Shown in pieces: positions 34,480-45,118 of a DNA stretch of 64,000 bases (positions within the stretch are counted from its first letter, which is position 1; each line of letters opens with the position of its first letter). The position numbers were made by a program, and so were the translations under genes. This DNA comes from Hordeum vulgare subsp. vulgare (taxonomy: Eukaryota; Streptophyta; Magnoliopsida; Poales; Poaceae), in NCBI RefSeq assembly GCF_904849725.1, contig NC_058521.1, positions 341,728,638 to 341,792,637 on the forward strand, in the 5' to 3' direction. The notes below the pieces were generated by a model. That model saw nothing but the letters and a program-made list of their open reading frames with translations, did not search any database and was not told the DNA's origin.

Positions 34480-37386
34480 ATTGTGCCTAAGCATGGAAAA
34501 TCTTCATCATTTAACGTGATGCTTGGGTCAGTGTTCACTTTGGAGGGAGAATTTCATCCAACTTATTATAATCTTCTGACATGTTTGTCTTGTCCTCCAC
34601 TCCCATGATGTTTATTTCCCCTGAAAGAACTATGTGGCGCTTTGGCTCATCGTATGATGTATTCGCTTCCTTATCTTTTCCTTTTCTTGGTTTAGTACAC
34701 ATATGCTTCACATAGAAAACCTGAGAAACATCATTGCCTATGATGAATTATTTGTTTGTGTACCCAAGATTATTGAGATGCACTGTTTTAATTCCGTACA
34801 TCGGGTCTACCTTTACCTCGCCACCTATGAGATTTACCCACTTGCACTGAAACAAAGGGACCTTAAAAGAACTTCCATAGTCAAGTTTCCATATCTCCTC
34901 TATGTCACCATAATATGTGTCCTTTTCCCATTGTCGTATGTTGAATCAAAGAGGACACCACCGTTTTGGTTGGTGCTCTTTTTATCTTGGGCCATCGGGT
35001 AAAATGTATTCCCATTTATCTCGTATCCTTGGTAAGTTAATATAGTCGAAGATGGTGACTTGGCCAACACGTACAACTCATATTCAACAATGATACTATT
35101 CATGAGATGTGTTTGCAACCAACCTCCTATAGTTGCCATCTGTGTTCGTATAATTCAGGAGCCAGACTGCTCTGGGTTCTTGGAGCGTACAATATCCATG
35201 TGTTCAACGATATACGGAGCCAACAAGGTGGAATTTTGTAGAATTGTGTAGTGTTCTTGAGTGACCGAATGTCATTCCATACATATTACTGATTTCTTTC
35301 CCAACATGCATTTTCCAGTCAGTCTCCCTCATGCCGTGATTTAGGAACACAAATCGGCTTAAAGTCACGAATAAAGTCAACACAAAACTCAATAACCTCC
35401 TTTGTTCCATAGCCCTTGGAGATGCTTCCTTCTGGCCTTGCACGAGTATGAACATATTTATTTAAGACTTCCATGAACCTCACAAAGGGGAACGTATTGT
35501 GTAGAAATACAGGCCCAAGAATGGTAATCTCTTCAACAAGGTGAACTTGGACGTGCGTCATAATATTGAAGAAGGATGGTGGGAACACCAACTTAAACTG
35601 ACAAAGAAGATAAGGAGCTCTTTTTTAATGTTGGTCCTACCATGCTAGTCCTCCCGTGCCTCCGGTGTATCTTTTGTATTCCCATAGATAACCAAGAAGC
35701 CTAGTAGGTTCACTCAAAGATTCTTCATCACATGCATCACATCGATTGCATTGCGGACATCTAGGATTTTATAATAGGGTAGTTCCACCAATATAGATTT
35801 CATCTTCCACATGGGTGCATGTCCATTAACGTCAATCGAAATAGATTGTCTGCCAGGAACCTTTCCAAAGATTACTTTTAAATACTTGATCATATCAAAC
35901 ATATCATCACCAGTATGGTGGCTAGGCTTCTTCCAGTTATCTGCCTTACCTTCGAAATGCATGCCTTTCTTTCTTAAGAGATGTGTGATTGGAAGAAATC
36001 GACAATGTCCCGAGTACACATTCTTCTTACATTTATCCAAATACATACTTTGAGTCTCATCTAAATAGTGTGTGCATGCATTGTATCCCTTGCTTTTTTC
36101 TCCTGAAAGGATACTAAGAGCAGGCTAATCATTGAAGTTACAAACAAAATTGCTCATAGGTCAAATTCCTCATGTTTGAGCTCATCCCACACACCTACAC
36201 CTTTTTTATCCCACAACTATAAAATTTCTTCAACTAATGGCCTTAGGTACACATCAATGTCGTTGTCGGGTTGCTTAGGGCTTTGGATGAGCACTATCAT
36301 CATAATAAACTTTTGTTTCATGCACAACCGCTGCTATGCTCCCCAAAAGGATTCATGCCATCTCTAATTAGAGAAACCTATAAGTTCCTTGCGTCAACTT
36401 CAAAGTCTGTTAACTCTCTCTCGATTTTTATCCACTACATCTCATGAGCGGGTACTCTAAAAAACATGTCTTTCTTATAGTCTTCTTTGTGCCAGCGAAA
36501 CAAGTTGACATGCTCTTTGGTTTGGAACAAACATTTAAACCGTGGTATTATATAAGAGTAACACATGACCTTGGAAAGAACCCTCTTCCTGGGGCTCTCA
36601 CCCTCAATATCACCAGGGACATCACGGCTTATCTTATAGCGCAATGCACCGCATACCGGGCATGCATTCAAATTCTCGTACTCCCGACAGTAGTATAGGA
36701 TGTAGGCATTAGGACATGCATGTATCTTCTACACATCTAATCCTACTGGGCAAACAACCTTCTTTTCTTTATACGTACTAGCGGGCAATTCGTTATCATT
36801 TTGAACCATCTTCTTTATCATTTTTAGCAACTTTTCAAATCCCTTATCTGATACACCATTCTCTCGCTTCTGTTGTAGTAATTCCAATGTAGTACCCTAC
36901 TTTTTCTTGTCATCTTCGCAATTTGGGTACAACAATTTTTTGTGATCCTCTAACATGCGCTCCAAATTCAAACTCTCCTTTTGAATTTTGGAGTTTCTAT
37001 GTGCATCAACAATGGCCCGACCAAGATCATCAATGGGATCATGTGGTGTTGTTTGATCTCCAACTTCCCCTGTTGCAGTATCATCGTATTAACGTAACAT
37101 AGGATAGTATTCATCATCATTGTATTCACGTAACATAGGATAGTATTCATCATAATCTTCTTCTTCATTGTCTTCCATCATAACCGGACATGAAACCGGA
37201 CTGAAGTAGGTGGACGTGAAGGATTTTTGTGGTAGAGTAATCCTTATTATTCTTAGAGACACAAAATTTACAACACATAAGACCATTCCTCTTGTTTGCC
37301 TCAGCTAGACGTATAACATTATGCAGGCCATTAATAAACTCGGGAGAGTGTCGTTCCTCGTACATCCATTGTCGGCTCATCTTCAT
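34480..37386 (-). pseudogene. CACTA-A TNPD transposase, decayed, with an internal deletion
   Basis: Minus-strand remnants in order from 37386 are as follows. The Transpos_assoc-type N-terminus is MKMSRQWMYEERHSPEFI with NGLMCCKFC. An acidic linker follows (37090-37200). The Transposase_21 part has LNACPVCGALRYKISRD and FRWHKEDYKKDMFF (36435-36671), then YSGHCRFLPITHLLRKKG and IDVMHVMKNL (35714-36046). DUF4218 appears at 35340-35620 (FPPSFFNIMTHVQVHL, NKYVHTRARPEGSISKGYG). DUF4216 appears at 34740-35050 (TYQGYEINGNTFYPMAQDK, VPLFQCKWVNL). About 110 residues normally between MHVMKNL and the DUF4218 block appear to be missing near 35620. Numerous stops and frameshifts make it non-functional. Confidence 0.82.
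37088..37165 (-). repeat. 39-bp tandem duplication inside the TNPD acidic linker
   Basis: CGTAACATAGGATAGTATTC occurs twice, 39 bp apart, duplicating the coded motif DEYYPMLR. This is a small in-frame slippage duplication. Confidence 0.7.
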
Positions 37387-37499
37387 TACACAACATTGAA
37401 GTGACCAAATTAATACAAGTTCATCACATCAAAAGCAATATTGAGTAGTGACCAAATGTTATTACTTCAAAAATATATACATAAAGTTCATACATCTAA

Positions 37500-38140
37500 T
37501 TTCTCATAAAACAACATACAACTGTCGAAAGCACTTAAACACAACAACAAATGTGATCAAAATCGCAACTAAGGTAATAATTGATCCAACACCATAATGA
37601 TAATAAGGCTCTTTATTAATGGCATATTTTCTGGTCTTTCCAATCTTCAAACGCTTCAGATCCATCTTGATGTTGTGATCATCAACCACATCGGCAACAT
37701 ACAACTCCAATTTCATCCTCTTTTCTTGAATTGTTTTCAAATTTTTTTCCAAATAGTCGTTTTAGTTTTCAACTATATTTAATTTCTCGAAAAGAGGTTC
37801 AGTTGCAATTTTTGGTTCACATACGTCCTAGATAAAAATATCTATATCAACTTGATGGGCATAATTGTCATAAATACAAAATCAAACTAATAGTTATATA
37901 AGATGATATACCACACTCGAATCATAAACCAGAATAGGGCGACGAGGACAAATATCAAAACCATTGCACTATGTATATAAATAAAATCATAAAAGTAATA
38001 AAGTTATACAAGTAACTATCTAAATCATAAAAATTAGATTTTTTTACAAAAAGGATAAGAACAAGAGGCTCACCAAGGTGGTGCCAACGAAGGGACGATG
38101 GGGCAATCGACGACTGTGAGGACAGGGACGGTAATGCACT
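37500..38140 (-). pseudogene. GRF-zinc-finger-like small membrane protein inside CACTA-A
   Basis: The clearest part is a minus-strand frame at 37504-37752. It has a Lys/Glu-rich coiled-coil-like stretch (EKNLKTIQEKRMKLELYV), then VVDDHNIKMDLKRLKIGK. A hydrophobic segment long enough to cross a membrane follows (GSIITLVAILITFVVVFKCF). Upstream, 37905-37975 reads CNGFDICPRRPILVYDS, resembling the N-terminal half of a GRF-type zinc-binding motif, separated by AT-rich introns and stops. Similar small proteins recur in grass genomes, and I believe many sit in CACTA elements upstream of TNPD. The function is unknown and the copy is broken. Confidence 0.5.
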
Positions 38141-38429
38141 AAGTTAACCATACCTACACTTATGCAAACTAAGTTAATTGGAGCTCAAATTACATATAAA
38201 TAAAATGGAACACACAAATATCTATGCGTATAGAGCAAGAAACGAGCAAAACTATCAATGTGAAATGTAAAGATGTACTTGTTAACCTTTTAGAAAATTT
38301 GGATAGATGGGGTGTCTTCAATCTTGACAAATCTTGGCAAAAATGAAGGATTAACTCGATCTTGGGGAGGAAAACATAGGGGAGAGAAATCTTGGACTCG
38401 GGATGCAAGAAGCAAAGCTTTATATAGGG

Positions 38430-38503
38430 AAGACTTTAGTCATGGTTGGTATCACCAACTGGGACTAAAGATATATCTTTAGTCCCGGTTGGTGATACCA
38501 ACC
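38430..38503. repeat. CACTA-A right subterminal repeats, inner part
   Basis: CTTTAGTCCCGGTTGGTG and its inverse (ACCAACTGGGACTAAAG) form a palindromic pair. They continue at 40320 after the BARE-like solo LTR. Confidence 0.85.
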
Positions 38504-40282
38504 TGTTGGGGAACATGCATGGGAAACAAAAAAATTCCTACACACACCAAGATCAATCTATGGAGACTAAAATCTACGAGAGGGGGAGTGCATCTACGAA
38601 CCCTTGTAGATCACTAAGAAGAAGTCTATATAACGCGGTCGATGTAGTCGAATGTCTTTGCGATCCGAATTGGAATCTGTACCACGATCCCATCACAATC
38701 CGTCCCGATCTAGTGTTGAACGGATGGCACCTCCGTGTTTAGCACACGTGCAGCTCGATGTTGTTCTCCACCTCCTTGGTCCAGCAAGCGAGGCGGAGAT
38801 CTTGACGATTTCTCCGATAGTGCGACGGCGCGCCGGTGACGGTAGTGTTGCTATCCCCGTAGGTCTACGCCTAGCGCTACCGAAAAGCGCGAACGGAGGA
38901 GAAAAAGATCTAGGGAGAGGGAGGGGCACCAAGGGCTTCGTGTGTCCTCTTGGGTCACACCCTCCCCTCTATATATAGGTGTAGGGGTGTGGGGAACAAC
39001 CCCGCAAGCCCTCGGGTGCGGCCAAGGGGTGAGGAGGTGGAATCCTAGTCCCTTTCCTTCCCTTCCATACAAAGGTGGACTTTCCATCTTTCCCAACTGC
39101 ATGGGCCTTGAGGGACTTGTGTGTTTGGACCAATAGGTCCACAGTGTCTCTCCTCAGCCCATGAAAACCCTTGGGACGTGGTAGAACGCTTGGTGGACTT
39201 ACGGACAGCTCCGTAAGTTTCTGGAACCTTCTAGAAGCTTTCCGGTACAATACCGGAAAAACCCTAACTTTTCCGGTAGCCTAAATATGACTTCCCATAT
39301 ATAAATATTTACCACCGGACCATTGCGGAGCTTCTCATGACGTCCAGGATATCATACGGGACTCTGAACAACCTTTGGGCACTAACATATATAACTCAAC
39401 TATAGCGAAATGTCACTGAACCTTAAGTGTACAGACCCTGTGGGTTTGTGAACTATGCAAACATGACCCGAGACACTCTCCGGCCAATAAACAATAGCGG
39501 GTCCTGGATGCCCATATTGGCTCCTAAATATTCTACGAAGATCTCTATCTGTCGAACCACGATGTCAAGGATTCAATCAACCCCGTATACTATTCCCTTT
39601 GTCCATCGGTATGTTACCTGCCCTCGATTCATCATCGGCATCTCCATACCTAGTTCAATCTCGTTACCGGCAAGTCTCTTTACTCGTTCCGTAATACAAG
39701 ATACCATGACTAACTCGTTAGTCACATTGCTTGCAAGCTCATTGTGATGATGTATTACCGAGTGGGCCCTAGAGACACCTCTCTGTTGAACGGAGTGACA
39801 AATCCCAGCATCGATTCATGCCAACCCAACAGACACCTTCGAAGATACCTGTAGAGCACCTTTATAGTCACCCAGTTACATTGTGACTTTTGATACACAC
39901 AGGGCACTCCTTCGGTGCCCAGAAGTTGGAGATGTCATGGTCATAGAAACAGATACTTGACATGCAGAAAACAGTAGCAATAAACTGACAAGATCACATG
40001 TTACGTTTGTAGTTTGTGTCTTGTCCATCACATCACTCTCCTAATGATTTGGTCCCGTTATCAAATGGCAACTCATGTCTATGGTCAGGAAACCTTTACC
40101 ATCTTTGATCAACGATCTAGTCCTTTAGAGGCTCACTAGGGACAGTGTGTGGTCTATGTACCCACACATGTATTTGAGTTTCCAATCAATACAACTATAG
40201 CATGGATAATAAAAGACTATCATGAACAAGGAAATATAATAATAACTGACTTATTATTGCCTCTAGGGCATATTTACAACAC
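38504..40282 (-). mobile_element. BARE-1/WIS/Angela-type copia solo LTR, TSD caacc/caaac
   Basis: On the minus strand it begins TGTTGTAAATATGCCCTAGA, followed by the GGCAATAATAA...TTCCTTGTTCATGATA...TTATTATCCATGCTATA signature of BARE/WIS/Angela LTRs, and ends TTCCCCAACA. The 1779-bp length fits the usual ~1.8 kb. It splits the subterminal repeats of CACTA-A. The flanks caacc (38499-38503) and caaac (40283-40287) differ at one base. No internal region is present, so it is a solo LTR. Confidence 0.92.
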
Positions 40283-40319
40283 AAACGAGACTAAACAGGC
40301 TCGCAGGGCCCCCAACCTT

Positions 40320-40507
40320 CCGCAACCCCTTTAGTCTCGGTTGGTATCACCAAGCGGGACTAAAGGTCCCATTACAAATGGGACTAAAGATGGTCGTGCC
40401 CCCATTCGCTCCTAGCACTTGGAACCGGGACTAATGCTCACATTAGACCCGGGCCCAAACCTGACCGGGACTAAATCTCTGGACAAAAGTTCAGTTTTCC
40501 GCTAGTG
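40320..40507. repeat. CACTA-A right subterminal repeats and TIR
   Basis: GGACTAAAGGTCCC-type repeats alternate in both orientations and finish in TTTTCCGCTAGTG, the inverse of CACTAGCGGAAAA. Confidence 0.8.
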
Positions 40508-41493
40508 AAGGGTACGACCCAAACAAGGACTATGGCTACAAATTTGAAATAGGGTGGAATGAAGTGATCTACTGCTCACCGAGGATCTGTTAGGACATGG
40601 GAGGTGCTTGGAGAGGCGCATGAGTGGGTGGAAGAGATCACTATCCATGACAACGGTGCTCCCGGTTCCTTATGACGATGTTGACCAAGCGGGAGCAATG
40701 GAGTGGCTCCTGCCTCCCGACCCGGTGTGCTTGCATGGGGAGGAAAAAGTATAGAGGATTGATCACTAACAAGGGGCCCGATGTGTTTGTCAACACTGGT
40801 ACACACGTGAGGTGGGACCATTGGGAGATGTGAGGTGGTACTTCTAGGAAAAGCCCCGGTGGGCTTTGGCCGAGAGGACTCTCTCTCCCTCTTGTCTCCT
40901 TTCCCATTTTTTTACCCATTTTTTCAAAAAAAATTAAAGAGAGAGAGAGGGCAAAAAAACACTAAGTAATTGGAGAGGTTGTTAACTGAGATCAAAATAT
41001 CTATGGAATGCTGGAAAATAATCCAGTTTTATAAAATTGGTTTGGAAATTTAGAAGACAAAATAAAATGACTTGAGGGATATTTAAAATTTGTTTAGAAT
41101 ATAGATTTGAAATCAGTGGTGCTCAGACATGGCTAAGAATAACTTTAAAGTATCACATAGAATATCAGACGAATTAACATCATCTTTAAAAAGGATTTGG
41201 AGCAGTAAGGAATCAAAATTTTCATAACATTTGAACTAGAAGAGATATGGAAGTTTTTCCTTGGAGTTTGGAACAAGGTGAACCAAACTGGGAACTTTAT
41301 GGCGGCAAGATTGAAAAAGAGGGGAAGGCACACACACAAACACACACACACACACATAACAAAGCAAATTATGATATGATGGAATGATGCATCATGAAAA
41401 TTATATCAAACATGAAATCAAAACATGTCATTGCATTCATCGACGACCACATGGACTTGGTTACAAACATGAGGCATTACACATGGAGTGTTA
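40508..41493 (-). repeat. Possible truncated minus-strand LTR flanking CACTA-A
   Basis: The right edge GTGTTACA at 41493 is the inverse of a TGTAACAC LTR start. Reading leftward the sequence shows a CA microsatellite and then a GC-richer leader-like stretch, as in long Triticeae gypsy LTRs. CACTA-A may have inserted into it. Neither a second LTR nor a target duplication was found. Confidence 0.3.
41328..41357. repeat. CA microsatellite
   Basis: A CACACA run of about 28 bp interrupted by one extra A. Confidence 0.8.
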
Positions 41494-41508
41494 CACACCG
41501 GTAGCTAA

Positions 41509-41606
41509 AGCAATGGGCCTATGAGATCAACAGAGTGGAACGGGAAATGGATGTGTATCTCAAGCAATGGACCTATGAGATCAACACAGTGGAACAAGCA
41601 ATGGAG
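41509..41606 (+). repeat. 54-bp tandem duplication
   Basis: AGCAATGGGCCTATGAGATC at 41509 and AGCAATGGACCTATGAGATC at 41563 begin two near-identical copies at the start of the gypsy relic. Confidence 0.75.
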
Positions 41607-42100
41607 GCACATAAGCTGCTTAAGTGGTCCCAAACACCGATCATTTTTTATGCCAAGAATCACCCCGATAGGGTAACTGTGTTTAGGTGTTTCCTGTTGT
41701 TGGTTTCACTAAACATACTCAACCTCAAGGTGACAAAGATAGTCATTGACAATGGGGGATGAGTTGAACTTGAACTCACCTGAGGTGATCCAGAGGTTGC
41801 AAATCCCTCACACAGGTCTCAAGTAAACATGGACGCGTGAAGCGATCAATCCAACAAGAAGCCAACCCAAGGACAGAATACCTTGCCGGTAACATTTTGG
41901 GGTGACCTTAACTTTAGGACACAAAAGATCATCTTTTATGTCGTCAAGATACTGCCGCCCTACAACAGAATACTTGGTCGCCCGACACTAGCGAAATTGA
42001 TGGCGGTGTGCATTATGCCTACAAGACCTTGAACCTCCCAGGAACGATCAGTGTCGTCACCATCCACTCTGACTACAAATGCATAGTCAATTTGCATTGA
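41535..42100 (+). pseudogene. Ty3/gypsy gag-pro relic (Tat-lineage-like aspartic protease)
   Basis: The plus strand reads HKLLKWSQTPIIFYAKNHPD, then KIVIDNGG at about 41740, corresponding to the protease active-site region where IDGGSS would be expected; here D-N-G-G is followed by a stop. Further on are VVKILPPYNRILGRPTLAKL (41940-42000) and, in a shifted frame, HYAYKTLNLPGTISVVTIHSD, the conserved end of Tat-type protease domains. Several stops and a frameshift show long decay. No LTRs belonging to it were identified. Confidence 0.65.
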
Positions 42101-42439
42101 CAAGCTCCACCGGGAGGCAGTGACAGCACCTACCGGCAGGGCAAGTGCCCCTACTGATAAGCCTCCCGATCGGAAGAAGGACAAGAAGACTAGCAAGACC
42201 TCCGGGAAGACCTGTAGTAAGGATGATGGGAAGCGCACTTCTGAGAGTACCATGCCAGTTGAGGACTTGCAAGAGAGCTCTTTCACTTGGATATAGAAAT
42301 TTGCCAGTTTTAACATACTACAATGCTCCTCTCTCACTGAAGTAGTATCAATCTAGTTGGTCAAACTTTTTCAATACATGGCAGATAGCTTCATAATTCT
42401 CTCTGATCTATTGTAATAGTTTGGCCAAACTATTTTCGC

Positions 42440-42790
42440 CCCGTCCATAAGGCCAAGGACGATGCTATGCAGGCGTAGACCGATGTAGGCGCGGCGTGCA
42501 ACGCTTTTCCTGGGTCTAGCCACACGTGCCAGCGGAGTGCTCGGCCGCTTCATCAAGGATGTCCTGGCGCTGCCTTGTGTAGAGTACGACGGCGTCTCCT
42601 TTGACTTCTTCACCAAGGTGGTGGAGGTGCTTGTGTCAGGAGTCTCCAAGCTAGAGGACACCATCGAGAGAGGGCCCGTGAGCTCATGAACTGTGCGGTG
42701 GCGCGTGTCTTATCCAACCTTCTCCCAGATGATCATGCCTTCGACCTTTCTGCATGGTGGATTAGATGCCTATGGAGCTCCAGGAATTGC
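42440..42790 (+). pseudogene. Protein-like relic of unknown family
   Basis: Plus-strand frames read RFIKDVLALPCVEYDGVSFD, then FFTKVVEVLVSGVSKLEDTI, and in a shifted frame RELMNCAVARVLSNLLPDDH. The amino-acid content looks genuinely coding (amphipathic, low repeat), perhaps a retrotransposon gag-like region, but I cannot assign it. It ends against the Sukkula-like LTR at 42801. Confidence 0.35.
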
Positions 42791-43596
42791 TTTGGGGAGG
42801 GGTAACGCCCAAGATGCGGTACTAACTTTATTCGAGCGGAAGCCTTGACACGGATAGAAGGGCATCTCGTCGTTTCGCAAGTATAGACATCACTGCAATA
42901 CATGTAAGCGAGAAGATGAGTATATGAGTTGGCTTACACTGCCACATGCTAAATTAAATAATCCATACAATCATGCATTCAAATATCCATAATAGTAGGG
43001 TCCGACTACAAACAAAATCAAATGATAAAAGCAAATGACATCTATCTCGCTATGCCCAGGAAGACGACAAAAGATCCCTCTACTCATGTGGATAAGTGAC
43101 GTACATACGCCCGCGATCCTCGTCATACTCCCACTTGAGGTGGGAAGCATCACTTGCATAAACCTCTACTTTACCAGGACCTATTATGTTGTAGTATTAT
43201 GTGAGCCACGGGGACTCAGCAATCACATTGCCCAAGATATCGAATCTAATCAAGTTATTAGGTTAGGCATGATTAAGTGTTAAGGTTGCACCAGAAATAT
43301 GGATTTATTTGGGTGAGTAACATACGAGTACAAGAATAAGATGAGAATCTACATGTAACTGACGTGAATTTAACATGATCAAGTAGTGACCCTCAACACC
43401 TAATAACGGTCAAGCATAGCGCGAGCGTGTTCTCTTCCCGAACTCCCTTAAAAAGAGACGATCATAGTTACGCACATGGTTGGTGTATCTTCACTGACTT
43501 TACTTCAAGTTTTCTATAACCAGGTGTTAACCAATTTCCAATTTGCCACATAACCGCAAGAACGACTCTCAGATATATTAAACCCTGTAGGGGTAC

Positions 43597-45118
43597 TGAT
43601 ACGTCCATTTTGCATCATGTTTTCATGTTGATATTTATCGCTTCTTCGGATGTTATTTCACTTCACGGTACAATACTTATGCCTTTTCTCTCTTATTTTG
43701 CAAGGTTTACATGAAGAGGGAGAATGTCGGCAGCAGGAATTCTGGCTTAAAAGAGGAGCAAAGGTGAGATAGCTATTATGCGCAACTCCAAACGCTATAA
43801 AAACCAACGAGGATTTTTTCTGGATTTATAAAAAATACTGGGCCGAAGAAGCACTAGAGGGGCGCCAACAGGTGGCCACAAGCCTGCTTGGCGCGGCCAC
43901 CCCTCTGGCCACGCCAAGGGGGCTTGTGGGCAGCCTGCTGGCCCACTAGCCCCCCTCTTCTGCTATATGAAGGGTTTCGTCTAGAAAAAAAATCAAGGAG
44001 GAGCTTTTTCATGGATTCGCCGCCGCCACAAGGCGGAACTTGAGCAGAACCAATCTAGAGCTCCGGCAGGACGATCCTGCCGGGGAAACTTCCCTCCCGG
44101 AGCGGGAAATCGTCGCCATCGTCATCACCAACACTCCTCTCATCGGAGGGGACTCTTCACCATCAACATCTTCATCAGCACCATCTCATCTCCAAACCCT
44201 AGTTCATGACTTGTAACCAATCTCCGTCTCGCGACTCCGATTGTTACTTGTAAGGTTGCTAGTAGTGTTGATTAGTCTTTGTAGTTGATGCTAGTTGGAT
44301 TACTTGGTGGAAGTGTATGTTTAGATCCTTGATGCTACTCATTACCTCTCTGGTCATGAATATGATTATGCTTTGTGAGTAGTTACTTCGGTTCCTCAGG
44401 ACATGGGATAAGTCATGCTATTAGTAGTCATGTGAATTTGGTATTCGTTCGGTAATTTGATGTGTTGTATGTTGTTTTTCCTCTAGTGGTGTTATGTGAA
44501 CGTCGACTACATAACACTTCACCATTATTTGGGCCTAGAGGAAGGCATTGGGAAGTAGTAAGTAGATGATGGGTTGCTAGAGTGACAGAAGCTTAAACCC
44601 TAGTTTATGCGTTGCTTCCTAAGGGGCTGATTTGGATCCACTAGTTTAATGCTATGGTTAGACTTTATCTTAATTCTTCTTTCGTAGTTGCGGATGCTTG
44701 CGGGAGGGGTTAATCATAAGTGGGATGCTTGTCCAAGTAAGGGCAGTACCCAAGTGCTGGTCCACCCACATATCAAACTATCAAAGTAACGAACGCGAAT
44801 CATATGAACATGATGAAAACTAGCATGACAGAAATTCCCGTGTGTCCTCGGGAGCGTTTTTCCTCCTATAAGACTTTGTCCAGGCTTGTCCCTTGCTACA
44901 AAATGGATTGGGCCACTTTGTTGCACCGTTGATACTTTTGTTACTTGTTGCTTGCTACAAATCATCTCATCGGACAATCATTTGTTACCGACAATTTCAG
45001 TGCTTGCAGAATTTACCTTGCTGAAAACCACTTGTCAGATCCTTCTGCTCCTCGTTGGGTTCGACACTCTTACTTATCGAAAGGACTACAATTGATCCCC
45101 TATACTGGTGGGTCATCA
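43597..45118 (+). mobile_element. Solo LTR with TGATACGTCCATTTTGC start, TSD ggtac/ggtac
   Basis: The segment begins TGATACGTCCATTTTGCATC and ends GGTGGGTCATCA, a common Triticeae gypsy LTR type. The flanks ggtac at 43592-43596 and ggtac at 45119-45123 match exactly. It is 1522 bp with no coding. It is inserted into the minus-strand Sukkula-like LTR, so it is younger than that element. Confidence 0.9.

Larger units (their letters stand above)
966..40507 (-). mobile_element. CACTA-A: nested, CACTA (En/Spm-like) DNA transposon
   Basis: The left end reads CACTAGTGGAGAAT and the reverse complement of the right end reads CACTAGCGGAAAAC, matching at 11 of 14 positions with only transitions differing. 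Both ends are followed by GGACTAAAG / CTTTAGTCC subterminal repeats, typical of grass CACTA elements. Between them lie minus-strand remnants of a GRF-like small protein, TNPD and an ORF1/Ulp1 gene, in the usual TNPD-then-TNPA order. Removing the five recognised insertions leaves about 9.9 kb, a normal size for the superfamily. The 3-bp flanks (aga on the left, aag on the right) do not match exactly. One extra base beside the left end would restore aag/aag. All genes are damaged, so the copy is old and non-autonomous. Confidence 0.85.

Noticed and set aside
41145..41357. A 70-residue Cys/Val-rich minus-strand frame
   Set aside because: Its Cys-Val start is a translation of the CA microsatellite.
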